From NCBI GenBank assembly GCA_019649035.1, contig BMAT01013746.1, positions 1 to 21,492 on the forward strand: 21,492 nt of DNA, given 5' to 3'. This document shows positions 7,729 through 15,690 of the stretch, one piece after another. Under the pieces are notes generated by a model. That model saw only the letters and a program-made list of their open reading frames with translations. It made no database searches and had not been told where the DNA came from. A program made the position numbers and the translations under genes. This DNA comes from Elysia marginata. Its lineage: Eukaryota > Mollusca > Gastropoda > Plakobranchidae. Positions within the stretch are counted from its first letter, which is position 1. Each line of letters opens with the position of its first letter.

Positions 7729-8319
7729 CTAATTGAACTTAGCTTTTTCGAACGCCTCTATTTTGTCCTTTTTACTCAGTAAAAATTCGATGTCATCGTA
7801 TCCATTGAGCAGGCATGTTTTCTTGTAGGGATTTATATCAAATCGCTCTTTTAGGCTTGTCTCCTCAACAGTAATACTTTGAGCATTTAGGTCAACTTTA
7901 ATACTGGTTTTACTTTTCTTATTTACCTCTGTAAATAGAGCGTTCAAAAACTCCTTTGAAACTTGAATGGGTAGTAAGCCATTATTTAGTGCATTTGCTT
8001 TGAATATATCTGCAAAAAAGCTAGAAACAACTACTTTAAATCCGTAGTCGGTCAGTGCCCACGCAGCATGCTCTCTACTAGACCCGCAACCGAAGTTATT
8101 TCCTGCAAGTAGTATTTTTCCTTTTTTGTCAGGTTTATTCAGTATAAAATTATTGTTAATGCTTCCATCTTTGTAATACCTCCAGTCTCTAAATAAGTTC
8201 TCTCCAAATCCGGTTTTATCAGTAGCCCTCAAAAATCGAGCGGGAATAATTTGGTCTGTATCAACATTTTCTATGGGGAGCACTATCGCTGTAGAGATGA
8301 GGGTAACAAATTTTTCCAT
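7729..8319 (-). CDS. leuD: 3-isopropylmalate dehydratase small subunit
   Basis: The product is 196 residues, the normal size. It forms the swivelling small subunit that, with LeuC, isomerises 2-isopropylmalate to 3-isopropylmalate via 2-isopropylmaleate in leucine synthesis (cytoplasm). Diagnostic sequences are VDTDQIIP (19-26) and [15 protein letters not shown] (75-89), the GSSREHA substrate-binding loop, followed by [17 protein letters not shown]. The ATG lies 18 bases after the leuC stop, so the two form an operon. In many flavobacteria leuA and leuB continue this operon; here leuD is the last gene and is met head-on by the M16 gene. No frameshift or missing motif was seen. Confidence 0.97.
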   Translation of the reverse strand: MEKFVTLISTAIVLPIENVDTDQIIPARFLRATDKTGFGENLFRDWRYYKDGSINNNFILNKPDKKGKILLAGNNFGCGSSREHAAWALTDYGFKVVVSSFFADIFKANALNNGLLPIQVSKEFLNALFTEVNKKSKTSIKVDLNAQSITVEETSLKERFDINPYKKTCLLNGYDDIEFLLSKKDKIEAFEKAKFN

Positions 8320-8337
8320 AGTAAAGTAGTTCCAAAG

Positions 8338-9711
8338 TTATACATTTTCTATCTTTCCTGATATGGCAGTCGCTGCGGCGGTTAGAGGACTGGTCAAGAG
8401 CGTTCTAGCGCCTTGTCCTTGTCTTCCTTCAAAATTTCTATTGGAGGTAGAGACACAGTATTCGTTCTCTGGTATTTTGTCTTCATTCATCCCTAAACAG
8501 GCTGAACATCCGGGTTGCCTTATGCTAAATCCGGCCTCCTCAAATATGGCTCTTAGTCCTTCGTCTTCTATTTGCTGAGCAACTTTTTGTGAGCCAGGTA
8601 CCAACAACGCATTTACATTTTTAGCTTTCTTTTTCCCTTTTATATAGGATGCTACAGTCCTAAAATCTTCTATGCGAGAATTGGTACAACTCCCTATAAA
8701 AACATACTTTATAGACTTACCTAGTAGTTTTTCTCCTTTTTTGAAACCCATATAGTTCAGAGCCTTTTCAAAAGAAGGGTCATTTTCTTTTTCAGGTATT
8801 TTTTCCGTAATCTTGATGCCCATACCTGGGTTTGTTCCATAGGTTATCATAGGTTCTATTTTAGAACCATCAAACTCGTATTCAAGGTCAAAGTCAGCTC
8901 CTTTGTCTGTGCTAAGCGTGTTCCAATAGACTACTTTTTCTTCAAATTTGTTCCCTTTGGGTGCAAATTCTCTGCCTTTGATATACTCAAAAGTAGTATT
9001 ATCCGGAGCTATCATTCCACCTCTTGCTCCCATTTCAATACTCATGTTACAGACGGTCATTCTCCCCTCCATACTCATATCCTCAAAAACTTGCCCTGCA
9101 TATTCCACAAAGTGTCCGGTACCTGAGTTCGTCCCCAATTCTGATATGATGTACAAAATGACATCCTTTGGAGAGACCACATCTTTTTTAAGCTCCCCGT
9201 ATACGGTTACTCTCATCTTTTTAGGTCTTTGTAATAGTAAACATTGGCTGGCAAAAACTTGTGCTACCTGACTGGTTCCTATTCCAAAGGCAATTGTTCC
9301 AAAGGCTCCGTGTGTAGAGGTGTGGCTGTCTCCACACACCATAGTCATCCCCGGTTGGGTAATTCCTAGCTCTGGCGACATTACATGGACGATTCCTTGA
9401 TAGGGATGCCCAAGTCCATAGCATGTAATGTTATGTTTCTCACAATTTTCAAGCAGTTTTTCGACTTGTTTTTTTGACAGTGCATCTTTGATAGGCAAGT
9501 GTTGATTTACTGTCGGCACATTGTGGTCGGTCGTAGCGACAACCTGATGGGGTCTAAAAATAGGAATACCTCGCCCCTCAACCTCAGAGAATGCTTGTGG
9601 ACTAGTAACTTCATGAATAAGGTGCTTGTCTATGTAGAGCATTTCAGCCCCCCCCTCTACAGTGTCTACGACATGGCTGTCCCAAACCTTCTCAAAAAGT
9701 GTCTTTTTCAT
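8338..9711 (-). CDS. leuC: 3-isopropylmalate dehydratase large subunit
   Basis: The product is 457 residues and belongs to the aconitase superfamily. It carries the [4Fe-4S] cluster, whose three cysteine ligands are visible: C342 in GSCTNSR and C402 and C405 in [12 protein letters not shown]. Other family marks are TTDHNVPT (60-67), [14 protein letters not shown] (125-138) and the C-terminal NRNFEGRQG. With LeuD it catalyses the second step of leucine biosynthesis. The ATG at 9711 is preceded by a good TAnnTTTG -7 element. The 107-base gap to the DUF5686 gene contains no strong terminator, so some read-through from upstream is possible. The sequence is ordinary for the family and its composition matches the right-hand part of the window. 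Confidence 0.98.
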   Translation of the reverse strand: MKKTLFEKVWDSHVVDTVEGGAEMLYIDKHLIHEVTSPQAFSEVEGRGIPIFRPHQVVATTDHNVPTVNQHLPIKDALSKKQVEKLLENCEKHNITCYGLGHPYQGIVHVMSPELGITQPGMTMVCGDSHTSTHGAFGTIAFGIGTSQVAQVFASQCLLLQRPKKMRVTVYGELKKDVVSPKDVILYIISELGTNSGTGHFVEYAGQVFEDMSMEGRMTVCNMSIEMGARGGMIAPDNTTFEYIKGREFAPKGNKFEEKVVYWNTLSTDKGADFDLEYEFDGSKIEPMITYGTNPGMGIKITEKIPEKENDPSFEKALNYMGFKKGEKLLGKSIKYVFIGSCTNSRIEDFRTVASYIKGKKKAKNVNALLVPGSQKVAQQIEDEGLRAIFEEAGFSIRQPGCSACLGMNEDKIPENEYCVSTSNRNFEGRQGQGARTLLTSPLTAAATAISGKIENV

Positions 9712-9760
9712 AAAACAAAGAGTCTTCAGAGTTTCTGAATAAAAAGAAACTAAGTTTAAG

Positions 9761-9768
9761 CAAAGATA
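9761..9768 (-). promoter_or_regulatory. Candidate -7 element for leuCD
   Basis: Leftward this reads TATCTTTG followed by C, an exact TAnnTTTG match 49 bases before the leuC ATG. No TTTG box is evident at the expected -33 position. Its presence suggests leuCD is transcribed separately from the DUF5686 gene. Confidence 0.6.
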
Positions 9769-9818
9769 TGTAAAAAAACTAAGGTTTTAAATCGCAGAAA
9801 AGCCATACCAATCAAGGG

Positions 9819-12371
9819 TTAAAATGAAGTGGGTGTAATTCCCACCCTAACCCCAAAAGTTGGAGTAAAGCCAGAATTAAACTGAAAGTTTTGAGGTAGA
9901 CTAGTTCTCCAAATAAACTCTAAAGAGAATATCCTTATACTTTCTATCCCAATATTTTCAAAACCAAAACCGTACTCGTAGTAAAGTTGGTTTTTTGGGG
10001 CATTGTACTTTATGTTAGAAGCATTGATGTTGATATTTTTATTCGAAATACTCCCATAAGTTACGCTAAATCGTGCCAAAGAACGCAGTTTCAATTTCTT
10101 TAGGAGGGGGATTCTATTCATTATAAGCCCATTGAAAAGATGTCTAAAGTGTGCTGAGACATAAGCATCTGTAATCAAGTCATAGTAGTTTAATAGGGTA
10201 AAAGTATTAGGTGTTAAAGAATAGGCTTGGTTAGCGGGAATAGGTGTCGTGAGTGTGAGTGGTACCGTTCCAAAAGTTTTCCCCGCCCCAAAATCAGCTC
10301 TAAATATACCCAATATGCCCAAGAGAAAGGGGTATGAAATATCAGTTTGTATTTTGTCGTAGTCTAGGATGCCGCCCAAAACACCTTTTAACCCTTTTGT
10401 GTACTTAAATATGATTGTCGGATGTAGCTTCTTCCCGAAAGATTGCTGTACGCCGTATCCAAAGACATTCCTCCCGGGTGTCCATCTTAAAAAGGCATTG
10501 ATACTTGTATCAATAAGTTCCGAAAAAGTATTTTCTCCTGTTATGGGATCTTTAAAGTCTATTGAAAAGAAGTTTGGATTGGCAGACATTACAAATTCCC
10601 TTTTGAACCCCATACCGATGACAAAGTTGTTTGTGATACCAATATCTGTATTTAGAGCAACTCTATTTATCCGGCACAGGAAAAAGTTGGTCCCCCGAGA
10701 GAATAGAACATTTGTTCCAAATGCCTGAGAGCTTATCTCATTGGTCGTACTTAAAACATGGCTCCCCTGTTGTTCAATGTCGTTGAAGTACAACCCAATG
10801 AGTCTCAGCCTTGGGTTTTGGATAACCAAATGTTTTAAGTCCAAGGCAAATTTGAAGTCTTTGTCTTTAAAGCCGTATGCAAAATAAAAATTGGACCTAA
10901 GCCTATCATGTCTTGTGAAAAATGTTCTAAACCCTAATTTTAGTCTAAACCCCTCTATGTCGTTAAATGCTACCGTATCCCAATATTTACCATATTGCAA
11001 AAACTTACTTACAGGTATATGTCCCGTTGTCAAGATAGATGTGGCATCTACATAGCGGGTAACTTTTGGAGACTTGGCAACAGCCTTTACAAAGTCTCTC
11101 GTCTCATTGTTAATACTCCGCTCAGGAACGGCTTTACTCCAAAAAGAATTATCTTTTCTAAACTGAGTGGCACTTACCTGCCTTAACTCTTTGTTATAAA
11201 ATTGGGGTTCTTTGATACTGTCAAAGACAAAATTTTTGTAGATATCTATTTTCTTTATGAAGATGGCCTTCTCCTTTTCAGATTTGCTAAAGAAAGTAAA
11301 TTCAGCCTCTATTGTCCTTTCCTTGGGAATGTACATAGAGTCATTAACAATTTCATAACGTTGCTCTACAAACAGGGTCTTCAGAAACTCTAAATTCAAC
11401 TCTTTGGAAATTCTCATATTTATTTTGGTAAGTGTAAAAGAGGGCGCTTCTACATCAAAACTTCCTTCAAAAGCAATTGCATACTCATGCCTCGGGAAGA
11501 AAGCTATTGTATAGATTTTTTTGCCATTCATCTCAACACTATCTTTTAAAATATAATTGTAGGACGCAAAACCCGATTTGGAGATAGGGCTTGTAAATGT
11601 TTTATTGAGGATTAAAATATTTTCATCATCTATGTCTATATTTTCTGTAGGGACTTGTACTTTCTCAAAAGCAAAGCTCTGCAAAGAAAAGCCCTCGTCC
11701 CGTTCTGCTATAATATCGGTTCTTTTCTTTTCCTTTTTAATTCCGTAAACCTTTTTGTAGATCTCTTTGAAGGTTACTGGAATATTATGGCGTCCTTCAA
11801 AACTTTTTTGAGAGAGGTATTTGCTTACATGTGGATATGTTTTCTGGAAAACACGCTTTAAAAAAATGGAATCTAAATTAGTAATGCCTAACTCTTTGGA
11901 GGTGTATTGACTGTATTGATAAGACTTTACATAGTCCATCGCCTTTTTTCGATTCCACACCTGCTTTAAAATTTTGTAGGCGGGGTTGTCTTTCTTTTTG
12001 AGCCGTTTTTTAGGTCGGGCGACGAGAATAATCTCGTCCAACTTCTTTCCATATTCTTCCAAAGTAACCTTTAGCTCCTCTATTTGAGAAGTATGCAACT
12101 CAACTTCTTTCGTTTGAAATCCAATGTACGAAACCACAAGGATGGTATGATTTCCGGTAGATTTTAGAGAAAAATTACCGTCAAAGTCGGTGCTAGTTCC
12201 CTCGTTACTACCTTTAAAAAAGACATCTGCGAAAGACAAAGGGTGCCCCCTTACATCTAAAACAGTTCCAGAAACTCTAGTCTGAGCGACTACTCGTAAA
12301 AAAGAAAAAAGGCAGATTGAGAACACCACTTTCCATCTGGAGTATAAAGGTGGCACACCTGATATTGGCAT
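9819..12371 (-). CDS. DUF5686 outer-membrane protein with carboxypeptidase-regulatory-like domain
   Basis: The chosen start is the ATG at 12371, giving 850 residues. The open frame extends to 12440, but that would overlap pdhB by 58 bases, and the internal ATG sits 11 bases after the pdhB stop and gives a proper signal peptide (hydrophobic core VVFSICLFSFL, ending VVA|Q near residue 29). Residues about 31-110 are a carboxypeptidase-regulatory-like beta domain (VSGTVLDVRGHPLSFADVFF, TDFDGNFSL). DUF5686 begins around NPAYKILKQVWNRKK (129-143) and runs to the end. The C-terminal half has alternating beta strands, as in an outer-membrane barrel, and ends TPTSF. The plug and SusC motifs are absent, so it is not a SusC. 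Function is unknown; its linkage to pdhB recurs in flavobacteria (from memory). It probably shares the pdhB transcript. Confidence 0.9.
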   Translation of the reverse strand: MPISGVPPLYSRWKVVFSICLFSFLRVVAQTRVSGTVLDVRGHPLSFADVFFKGSNEGTSTDFDGNFSLKSTGNHTILVVSYIGFQTKEVELHTSQIEELKVTLEEYGKKLDEIILVARPKKRLKKKDNPAYKILKQVWNRKKAMDYVKSYQYSQYTSKELGITNLDSIFLKRVFQKTYPHVSKYLSQKSFEGRHNIPVTFKEIYKKVYGIKKEKKRTDIIAERDEGFSLQSFAFEKVQVPTENIDIDDENILILNKTFTSPISKSGFASYNYILKDSVEMNGKKIYTIAFFPRHEYAIAFEGSFDVEAPSFTLTKINMRISKELNLEFLKTLFVEQRYEIVNDSMYIPKERTIEAEFTFFSKSEKEKAIFIKKIDIYKNFVFDSIKEPQFYNKELRQVSATQFRKDNSFWSKAVPERSINNETRDFVKAVAKSPKVTRYVDATSILTTGHIPVSKFLQYGKYWDTVAFNDIEGFRLKLGFRTFFTRHDRLRSNFYFAYGFKDKDFKFALDLKHLVIQNPRLRLIGLYFNDIEQQGSHVLSTTNEISSQAFGTNVLFSRGTNFFLCRINRVALNTDIGITNNFVIGMGFKREFVMSANPNFFSIDFKDPITGENTFSELIDTSINAFLRWTPGRNVFGYGVQQSFGKKLHPTIIFKYTKGLKGVLGGILDYDKIQTDISYPFLLGILGIFRADFGAGKTFGTVPLTLTTPIPANQAYSLTPNTFTLLNYYDLITDAYVSAHFRHLFNGLIMNRIPLLKKLKLRSLARFSVTYGSISNKNININASNIKYNAPKNQLYYEYGFGFENIGIESIRIFSLEFIWRTSLPQNFQFNSGFTPTFGVRVGITPTSF

Positions 12372-12382
12372 AAAAGGCAGTC

Positions 12383-13360
12383 TTATCTGTATAATACTTT
12401 TTTTATAGACTTGATAACATCCTCCTCTCTCGGTAGCCATTCTGATAGCAATGCGGGAGAATATGGAGCAGGGGTATCTGCTGTATTTATTTTTTCTATC
12501 GGGGCATCTAAGTGGTCAAACGCTTTAGACTGTAACTGGTAGGCTATTTCCGTGGAAATATTACCGAAGGGCCAGGCCTCTTCCAAAATGACCAATCTAT
12601 TTGTTTTTTTAACTGATTTTATGATAGGGTCTTTATCCAAGGGCCGAATGGTTCTCAGGTCTATTATTTCACAACTAATCCCTTCTTTTTCAAGGGTATC
12701 AGCTGCCTTTATGGCTTCTTTGATGATCTTCCCAAAAGATACTACGGTAACATCATTCCCTTCTCTTTTAATTTCTGCGATACCTATGGGCAAGAGGTAT
12801 TCGCCCTCTGGCACTTCTGCTTTGTCGCTATACATTTGCTCTGATTCCATAAATATAATGGGGTCATCATCTCTTATAGCACTTTTCAAAAGTCCCTTTG
12901 CATCATAGGGGTTAGAGGGTACAATAACCTTTAGTCCTGGACAGTTGGCATACCAACTTTCAAACGCTTGCGAGTGAGTAGCCCCTAATTGACCAGCCGA
13001 AGCGGTAGGGCCTCTAAATACGATAGGGATATTAAACTGCCCGCCACTCATCTGTCTCATCTTTGCGGCATTGTTTATAATTTGGTCTATCCCAACCAAA
13101 GAAAAATTAAAGGTCATAAACTCTATAATGGGTCTGTTTCCATTCATAGCAGAGCCTATGCCTATTCCAGAGAAACCGAGCTCAGTTATGGGTGTATCTA
13201 GCACTCTTTTGGGACCAAATTCATCTAGCATTCCCTTGGAGGCTTTGTAAGCACCGTTGTATTCTGCGACTTCTTCCCCCATTAGATACACGGAGCTGTC
13301 CCTCCTCATTTCTTCACTCATTGCCTCGGCAATAGCTTCTCTAAATTGGATTGTTCTCAT
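12383..13360 (-). CDS. pdhB: Pyruvate dehydrogenase E1 component, beta subunit
   Basis: The 325-residue product is the usual size for an E1-beta subunit of the alpha2-beta2 type. Together with E1-alpha it decarboxylates pyruvate with thiamine diphosphate and passes the acetyl group to the lipoyl E2. Family sequences are MGEEVAEYNGAYKASKGM (27-44), the cofactor-contacting glutamate E60 in DTPITELGFSGIGIG, GQLGATHSQAFESWYAN and the C-terminal LPREEDV. The annotation as pyruvate rather than branched-chain E1 follows overall resemblance to flavobacterial PdhB and is the less certain part. E1-alpha and E2 genes are not in the window; in flavobacteria pdhB is often apart from pdhA-pdhC. It lies 70 bases after the OmpH-like gene. 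A near-match -7 box (TATCTTTT, 13399-13406) is possible but weak. Confidence 0.95.
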   Translation of the reverse strand: MRTIQFREAIAEAMSEEMRRDSSVYLMGEEVAEYNGAYKASKGMLDEFGPKRVLDTPITELGFSGIGIGSAMNGNRPIIEFMTFNFSLVGIDQIINNAAKMRQMSGGQFNIPIVFRGPTASAGQLGATHSQAFESWYANCPGLKVIVPSNPYDAKGLLKSAIRDDDPIIFMESEQMYSDKAEVPEGEYLLPIGIAEIKREGNDVTVVSFGKIIKEAIKAADTLEKEGISCEIIDLRTIRPLDKDPIIKSVKKTNRLVILEEAWPFGNISTEIAYQLQSKAFDHLDAPIEKINTADTPAPYSPALLSEWLPREEDVIKSIKKVLYR

Positions 13361-13430
13361 AGTCGTTCGTTACTTTTAAATCTAAATTAACATTCAAGAA
13401 AAGATATAGAGGAGTTAGACAATTTGAAAC

Positions 13431-13928
13431 TTATTTATTCTCATTAGAAAAACTGGTGTTCAATGCTTTTGATATGTCTTCTGTAATATCTTTTGTCCCA
13501 TCTGCGTAGAGAATATTATTACTGGAGTTCTCTCCTAAAATAAAATCGTACGAATTCTTCTTGCCATAATCATTTAGAAAATTTTTTATGACAACACTAA
13601 TGCTGTCTACCTTTGTTTGCACTTCATTTTGAATCTGTTGGTCTTGAAGTGTAATTTGTTGTTGAAGCAATCGTCGTTTCTGAATCAAGCCATTTTGCAT
13701 TTTATCTCTTTTTGATTTGGGTAAGCCTTCTGATTTGGTAATGTACTGTTTCGCTTCCTTCTCAAAGGCTTTTATAGTGCTGTCTTTTCTTTTGGTATAG
13801 TTGCGAATTTTATCATTCAACACCTTGTATGGCGGATAATCTGCCAAAATTTTTTCATTATTAACATAGGCTATCTTGTCACCACAGGATATCATTATAG
13901 GTAATAAGAAAAAAGTAACCCTTCTCAT
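13431..13928 (-). CDS. OmpH/Skp-family periplasmic chaperone-like lipoprotein
   Basis: The product is 165 residues. A short lipoprotein signal (MRRVTFFLLPIMISC, cysteine 15) is followed at once by KIAYVNNEKILADYP, the conserved beginning of the OmpH/Skp fold. A long charged and glutamine-rich region (about residues 38-115, including LLQQQITLQDQQIQNEVQTKV) is the expected coiled-coil tentacle. The end, FILGENSSNNILYADGTKDIT, matches the returning strand of the core. Classical Skp is soluble; this one would be membrane-anchored. Skp holds unfolded outer-membrane proteins in the periplasm, and barrel genes are close by, but a functional link to them is inference. Promoter candidate at 13961-13968. 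Confidence 0.88.
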   Translation of the reverse strand: MRRVTFFLLPIMISCGDKIAYVNNEKILADYPPYKVLNDKIRNYTKRKDSTIKAFEKEAKQYITKSEGLPKSKRDKMQNGLIQKRRLLQQQITLQDQQIQNEVQTKVDSISVVIKNFLNDYGKKNSYDFILGENSSNNILYADGTKDITEDISKALNTSFSNENK

Positions 13929-13960
13929 ATTTGTATAAATTTAGAATTAAATAAGCTTTG

Positions 13961-13968
13961 CGAAGCTA
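13961..13968 (-). promoter_or_regulatory. Candidate -7 element (TAnnTTCG variant) for the OmpH-like gene
   Basis: Leftward this reads TAGCTTCG followed by CAAA, 33 bases before the ATG. It departs from TAnnTTTG by one base and closely resembles the element in front of the second susC gene. A small hairpin (AGCTT/AAGCT, 13954-13967) overlaps it. No good -33 box was seen. Confidence 0.4.
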
Positions 13969-14097
13969 CATATTTTTTGTTATTTGATTTTTTTATTTAT
14001 TTTGTAATCAAAATAAACTTATTTTAACATATTAATGATCTATTTTGGGATATTTTAAAAAAAACCAAGTGAAATATTTAAATTAATACTAATTATT

Positions 14098-15147
14098 ATG
14101 TATAAAGAGACTCTTTTTGGATTAATTAACGGTGTTTCGGTATATCTGTTTAAATTGGAAAACACAAAAGGCACGGAGGTTAAAATTACAAATTATGGTG
14201 CGCGTATTGTTGCTATTTTAACACATGATCAGTTTGGAGACAAAGGGGATATTATTTTGGGTTACGATACCCTTGCTGATTATCAAAATGACAAGCACTA
14301 TTTGGGTGCAGTTGTGGGACCTTGCCCGGGGAGGCTTTCGGAAAATAAATTTACATTGGAAGGTGTTGAGTATCTTTTGGAAAAGAATACCCCTAGTGGG
14401 CATCTTCACGGAGGGAGCAAGGGATTTTCGTTTGCTATTTGGGAAGTTTTAGAGTACTCTGACAATAGGCTTACCTTGCGTCATCAACACAGGCATTTGG
14501 ATAGTGGTTACCCTGGTAATATAAATGTAGAGTTGACTTATGCTTTAGATAATCAAAATGTACTCTCAATGAAAAGTAAAGTCTTTTCAGATAGAAGGGC
14601 GATTTTTAACATCACCTATCACCCTTACTTTAACCTGAAAGGGCAGGGCGATATTTTGGATAACACGCTCACTATACATGGAGAAAAAGTGGTTGATATG
14701 GGGATAGATTGGTCTCCTTCGGGTCATTTACTATCAGTAGAGGACACGCCTTTTGACTTTAGGACGGCAAAGAAAATAGGCAAAGATATAGAGAGTTCGC
14801 ATCAGATGATAAAGCTTACCAGTGGTTATGACCAAGCTTGGATAGTAGGGGAAAAGGGGAATATGAAAACGGTAGCCTCTATTAGTGAGCCTTCTTCTGG
14901 TCGTGTGCTTAACTTGCGTAGTGATATGCCTGCATTGGTTTTTTATACTGGTAACTTTTTGCATGGGATAAGGGGGAAGCAAAACACCGAGTACAAAAAA
15001 CATACCGGCTTTTGTATGGAACCACAGCAGTATCCCGATGCAGCCAATCAAAAGAATTTCCCCTCTGTTATCATAGAACCGAATAGGATATACGAATCGG
15101 AAACGCAGTACTGTTTTTCTCTAGAAAAGAAATTTAGGTGTTTTTAA
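14098..15147 (+). CDS. galM: Aldose 1-epimerase (mutarotase)
   Basis: The product is 349 residues, with no signal peptide, so it is cytoplasmic. It interconverts alpha and beta anomers of galactose or glucose. Equivalents of the catalytic and binding residues are visible: R79 in PGRLSENKF, H104 in HLHGG, the catalytic acid H175 in YHPYFNLKG, D245 in GYD and the catalytic base E308 in CMEPQQYPD. The spacing R79 to H104 equals that of R71 to H96 in the Lactococcus enzyme as I recall it. Two common positions differ: the usual GR before (A)NRI is GP here (P75), and the usual GYDH is GYDQ (Q246). No other sugar gene adjoins it. The 169-base upstream region contains several TATTTTG-like strings but no exact -7 consensus. 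It ends at a terminator-like hairpin. Confidence 0.94.
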   Translation: MYKETLFGLINGVSVYLFKLENTKGTEVKITNYGARIVAILTHDQFGDKGDIILGYDTLADYQNDKHYLGAVVGPCPGRLSENKFTLEGVEYLLEKNTPSGHLHGGSKGFSFAIWEVLEYSDNRLTLRHQHRHLDSGYPGNINVELTYALDNQNVLSMKSKVFSDRRAIFNITYHPYFNLKGQGDILDNTLTIHGEKVVDMGIDWSPSGHLLSVEDTPFDFRTAKKIGKDIESSHQMIKLTSGYDQAWIVGEKGNMKTVASISEPSSGRVLNLRSDMPALVFYTGNFLHGIRGKQNTEYKKHTGFCMEPQQYPDAANQKNFPSVIIEPNRIYESETQYCFSLEKKFRCF

Positions 15148-15152
15148 AAAGT

Positions 15153-15212
15153 GGGGCATGACAACTTAAGCAATGTTTAACTCTACTTTGATTTGTCATG
15201 GGCCTAATTTTT
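15153..15212. terminator. Probable bidirectional terminator between galM and the DUF4296 gene
   Basis: CATGACAA (15157-15164) pairs with TTGTCATG (15193-15200). An outer GG/CC pair can close beyond a GG/GG internal loop. The loop is long (28 bases). Rightward it is followed by TAATTTTT; leftward the other arm is followed by CCCCACTTTTT. Both converging genes could therefore end here. The remaining 110 bases of the gap contain nothing I recognise. Confidence 0.5.
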
Positions 15213-15324
15213 AGTTTCGAGATGATTTTTCGATCAATACGATTTTGTTATCTAAATTGTAGAAATTGCAATAAGACGAAAGGGGTGGGGTGTAAAAGTA
15301 TTGTAAGATTAAATGGAGGAGTTA

Positions 15325-15690
15325 TTAAAAACTTTTTTCTTTTTTTTGATTGAGAAGACTATCCAAATCCTTTTTTTGGGTCTGCATTCTACTTTCTATT
15401 ATTGATAATATCCTTTGGAATTTTGCTGGCTTTGAGACATAAAAAGCCAAGTTTTCTGAGAATGATACACTATCTACACAGTACTTATTATAGAGATAGT
15501 CTGTCGCAATAATATTGTTTTTTGAAAATACTTCTGATTGGTTGAGGTCAATGGCTTTCAAAACAAAGATATCATACAACATATCTTCCATTTCTTTTTC
15601 AGAAAAAATCTTGTCCGGAATTTTGGGGTATTTGTTTTTGCAATAAATGAAAAGTAACGCGACAAAGAAATATTTTAAACCCCGCTTCAT
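15325..15690 (-). CDS. DUF4296 lipoprotein
   Basis: The product is 121 residues. The N-terminus MKRGLKYFFVALLFIYC is a lipoprotein-type signal with cysteine 17, although tyrosine just before the cysteine is atypical. The residues after it (KNKYPKIPD) are not acidic, suggesting an inner-facing rather than surface-exposed lipoprotein. The body has the DUF4296 look: P..IFSEKEMEDMLYDIFVLKAIDLN, then YLYNKYCVDSVSFSENLAFY and a charged helical tail. Function is unknown. Its ATG overlaps the pyrC stop codon by four bases (ATGA), so it is translationally coupled to pyrC. The same order of mannosyltransferase, dihydroorotase and DUF4296 is familiar from flavobacteria, from memory. Confidence 0.85.
   Translation of the reverse strand: MKRGLKYFFVALLFIYCKNKYPKIPDKIFSEKEMEDMLYDIFVLKAIDLNQSEVFSKNNIIATDYLYNKYCVDSVSFSENLAFYVSKPAKFQRILSIIESRMQTQKKDLDSLLNQKKEKSF

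Noticed and set aside
8851..8867. GGTTCTA/TAGAACC hairpin in leuC
   Set aside because: Seven-base arms in coding sequence; no T-run or conserved context visible.
8363..9424. Open frames opposite and within leuC
   Set aside because: They overlap a full-length conserved gene and their translations show no protein-like motifs.
12021..12038. GACGAGA/TCTCGTC hairpin in the DUF5686 gene
   Set aside because: Short arms within coding sequence and no supporting context; consistent with chance.
12372..12440. N-terminal extension of the DUF5686 protein beginning MATERGG
   Set aside because: It lies entirely over the end of pdhB in another frame and would bury the signal peptide. The ATG at 12371 follows the pdhB stop by 11 bases and exposes a normal signal peptide.
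14000..14060. TATTTTG strings upstream of galM as a promoter
   Set aside because: Each misses the TAnnTTTG spacing by one base, and such strings are common in AT-rich DNA. None could be preferred.
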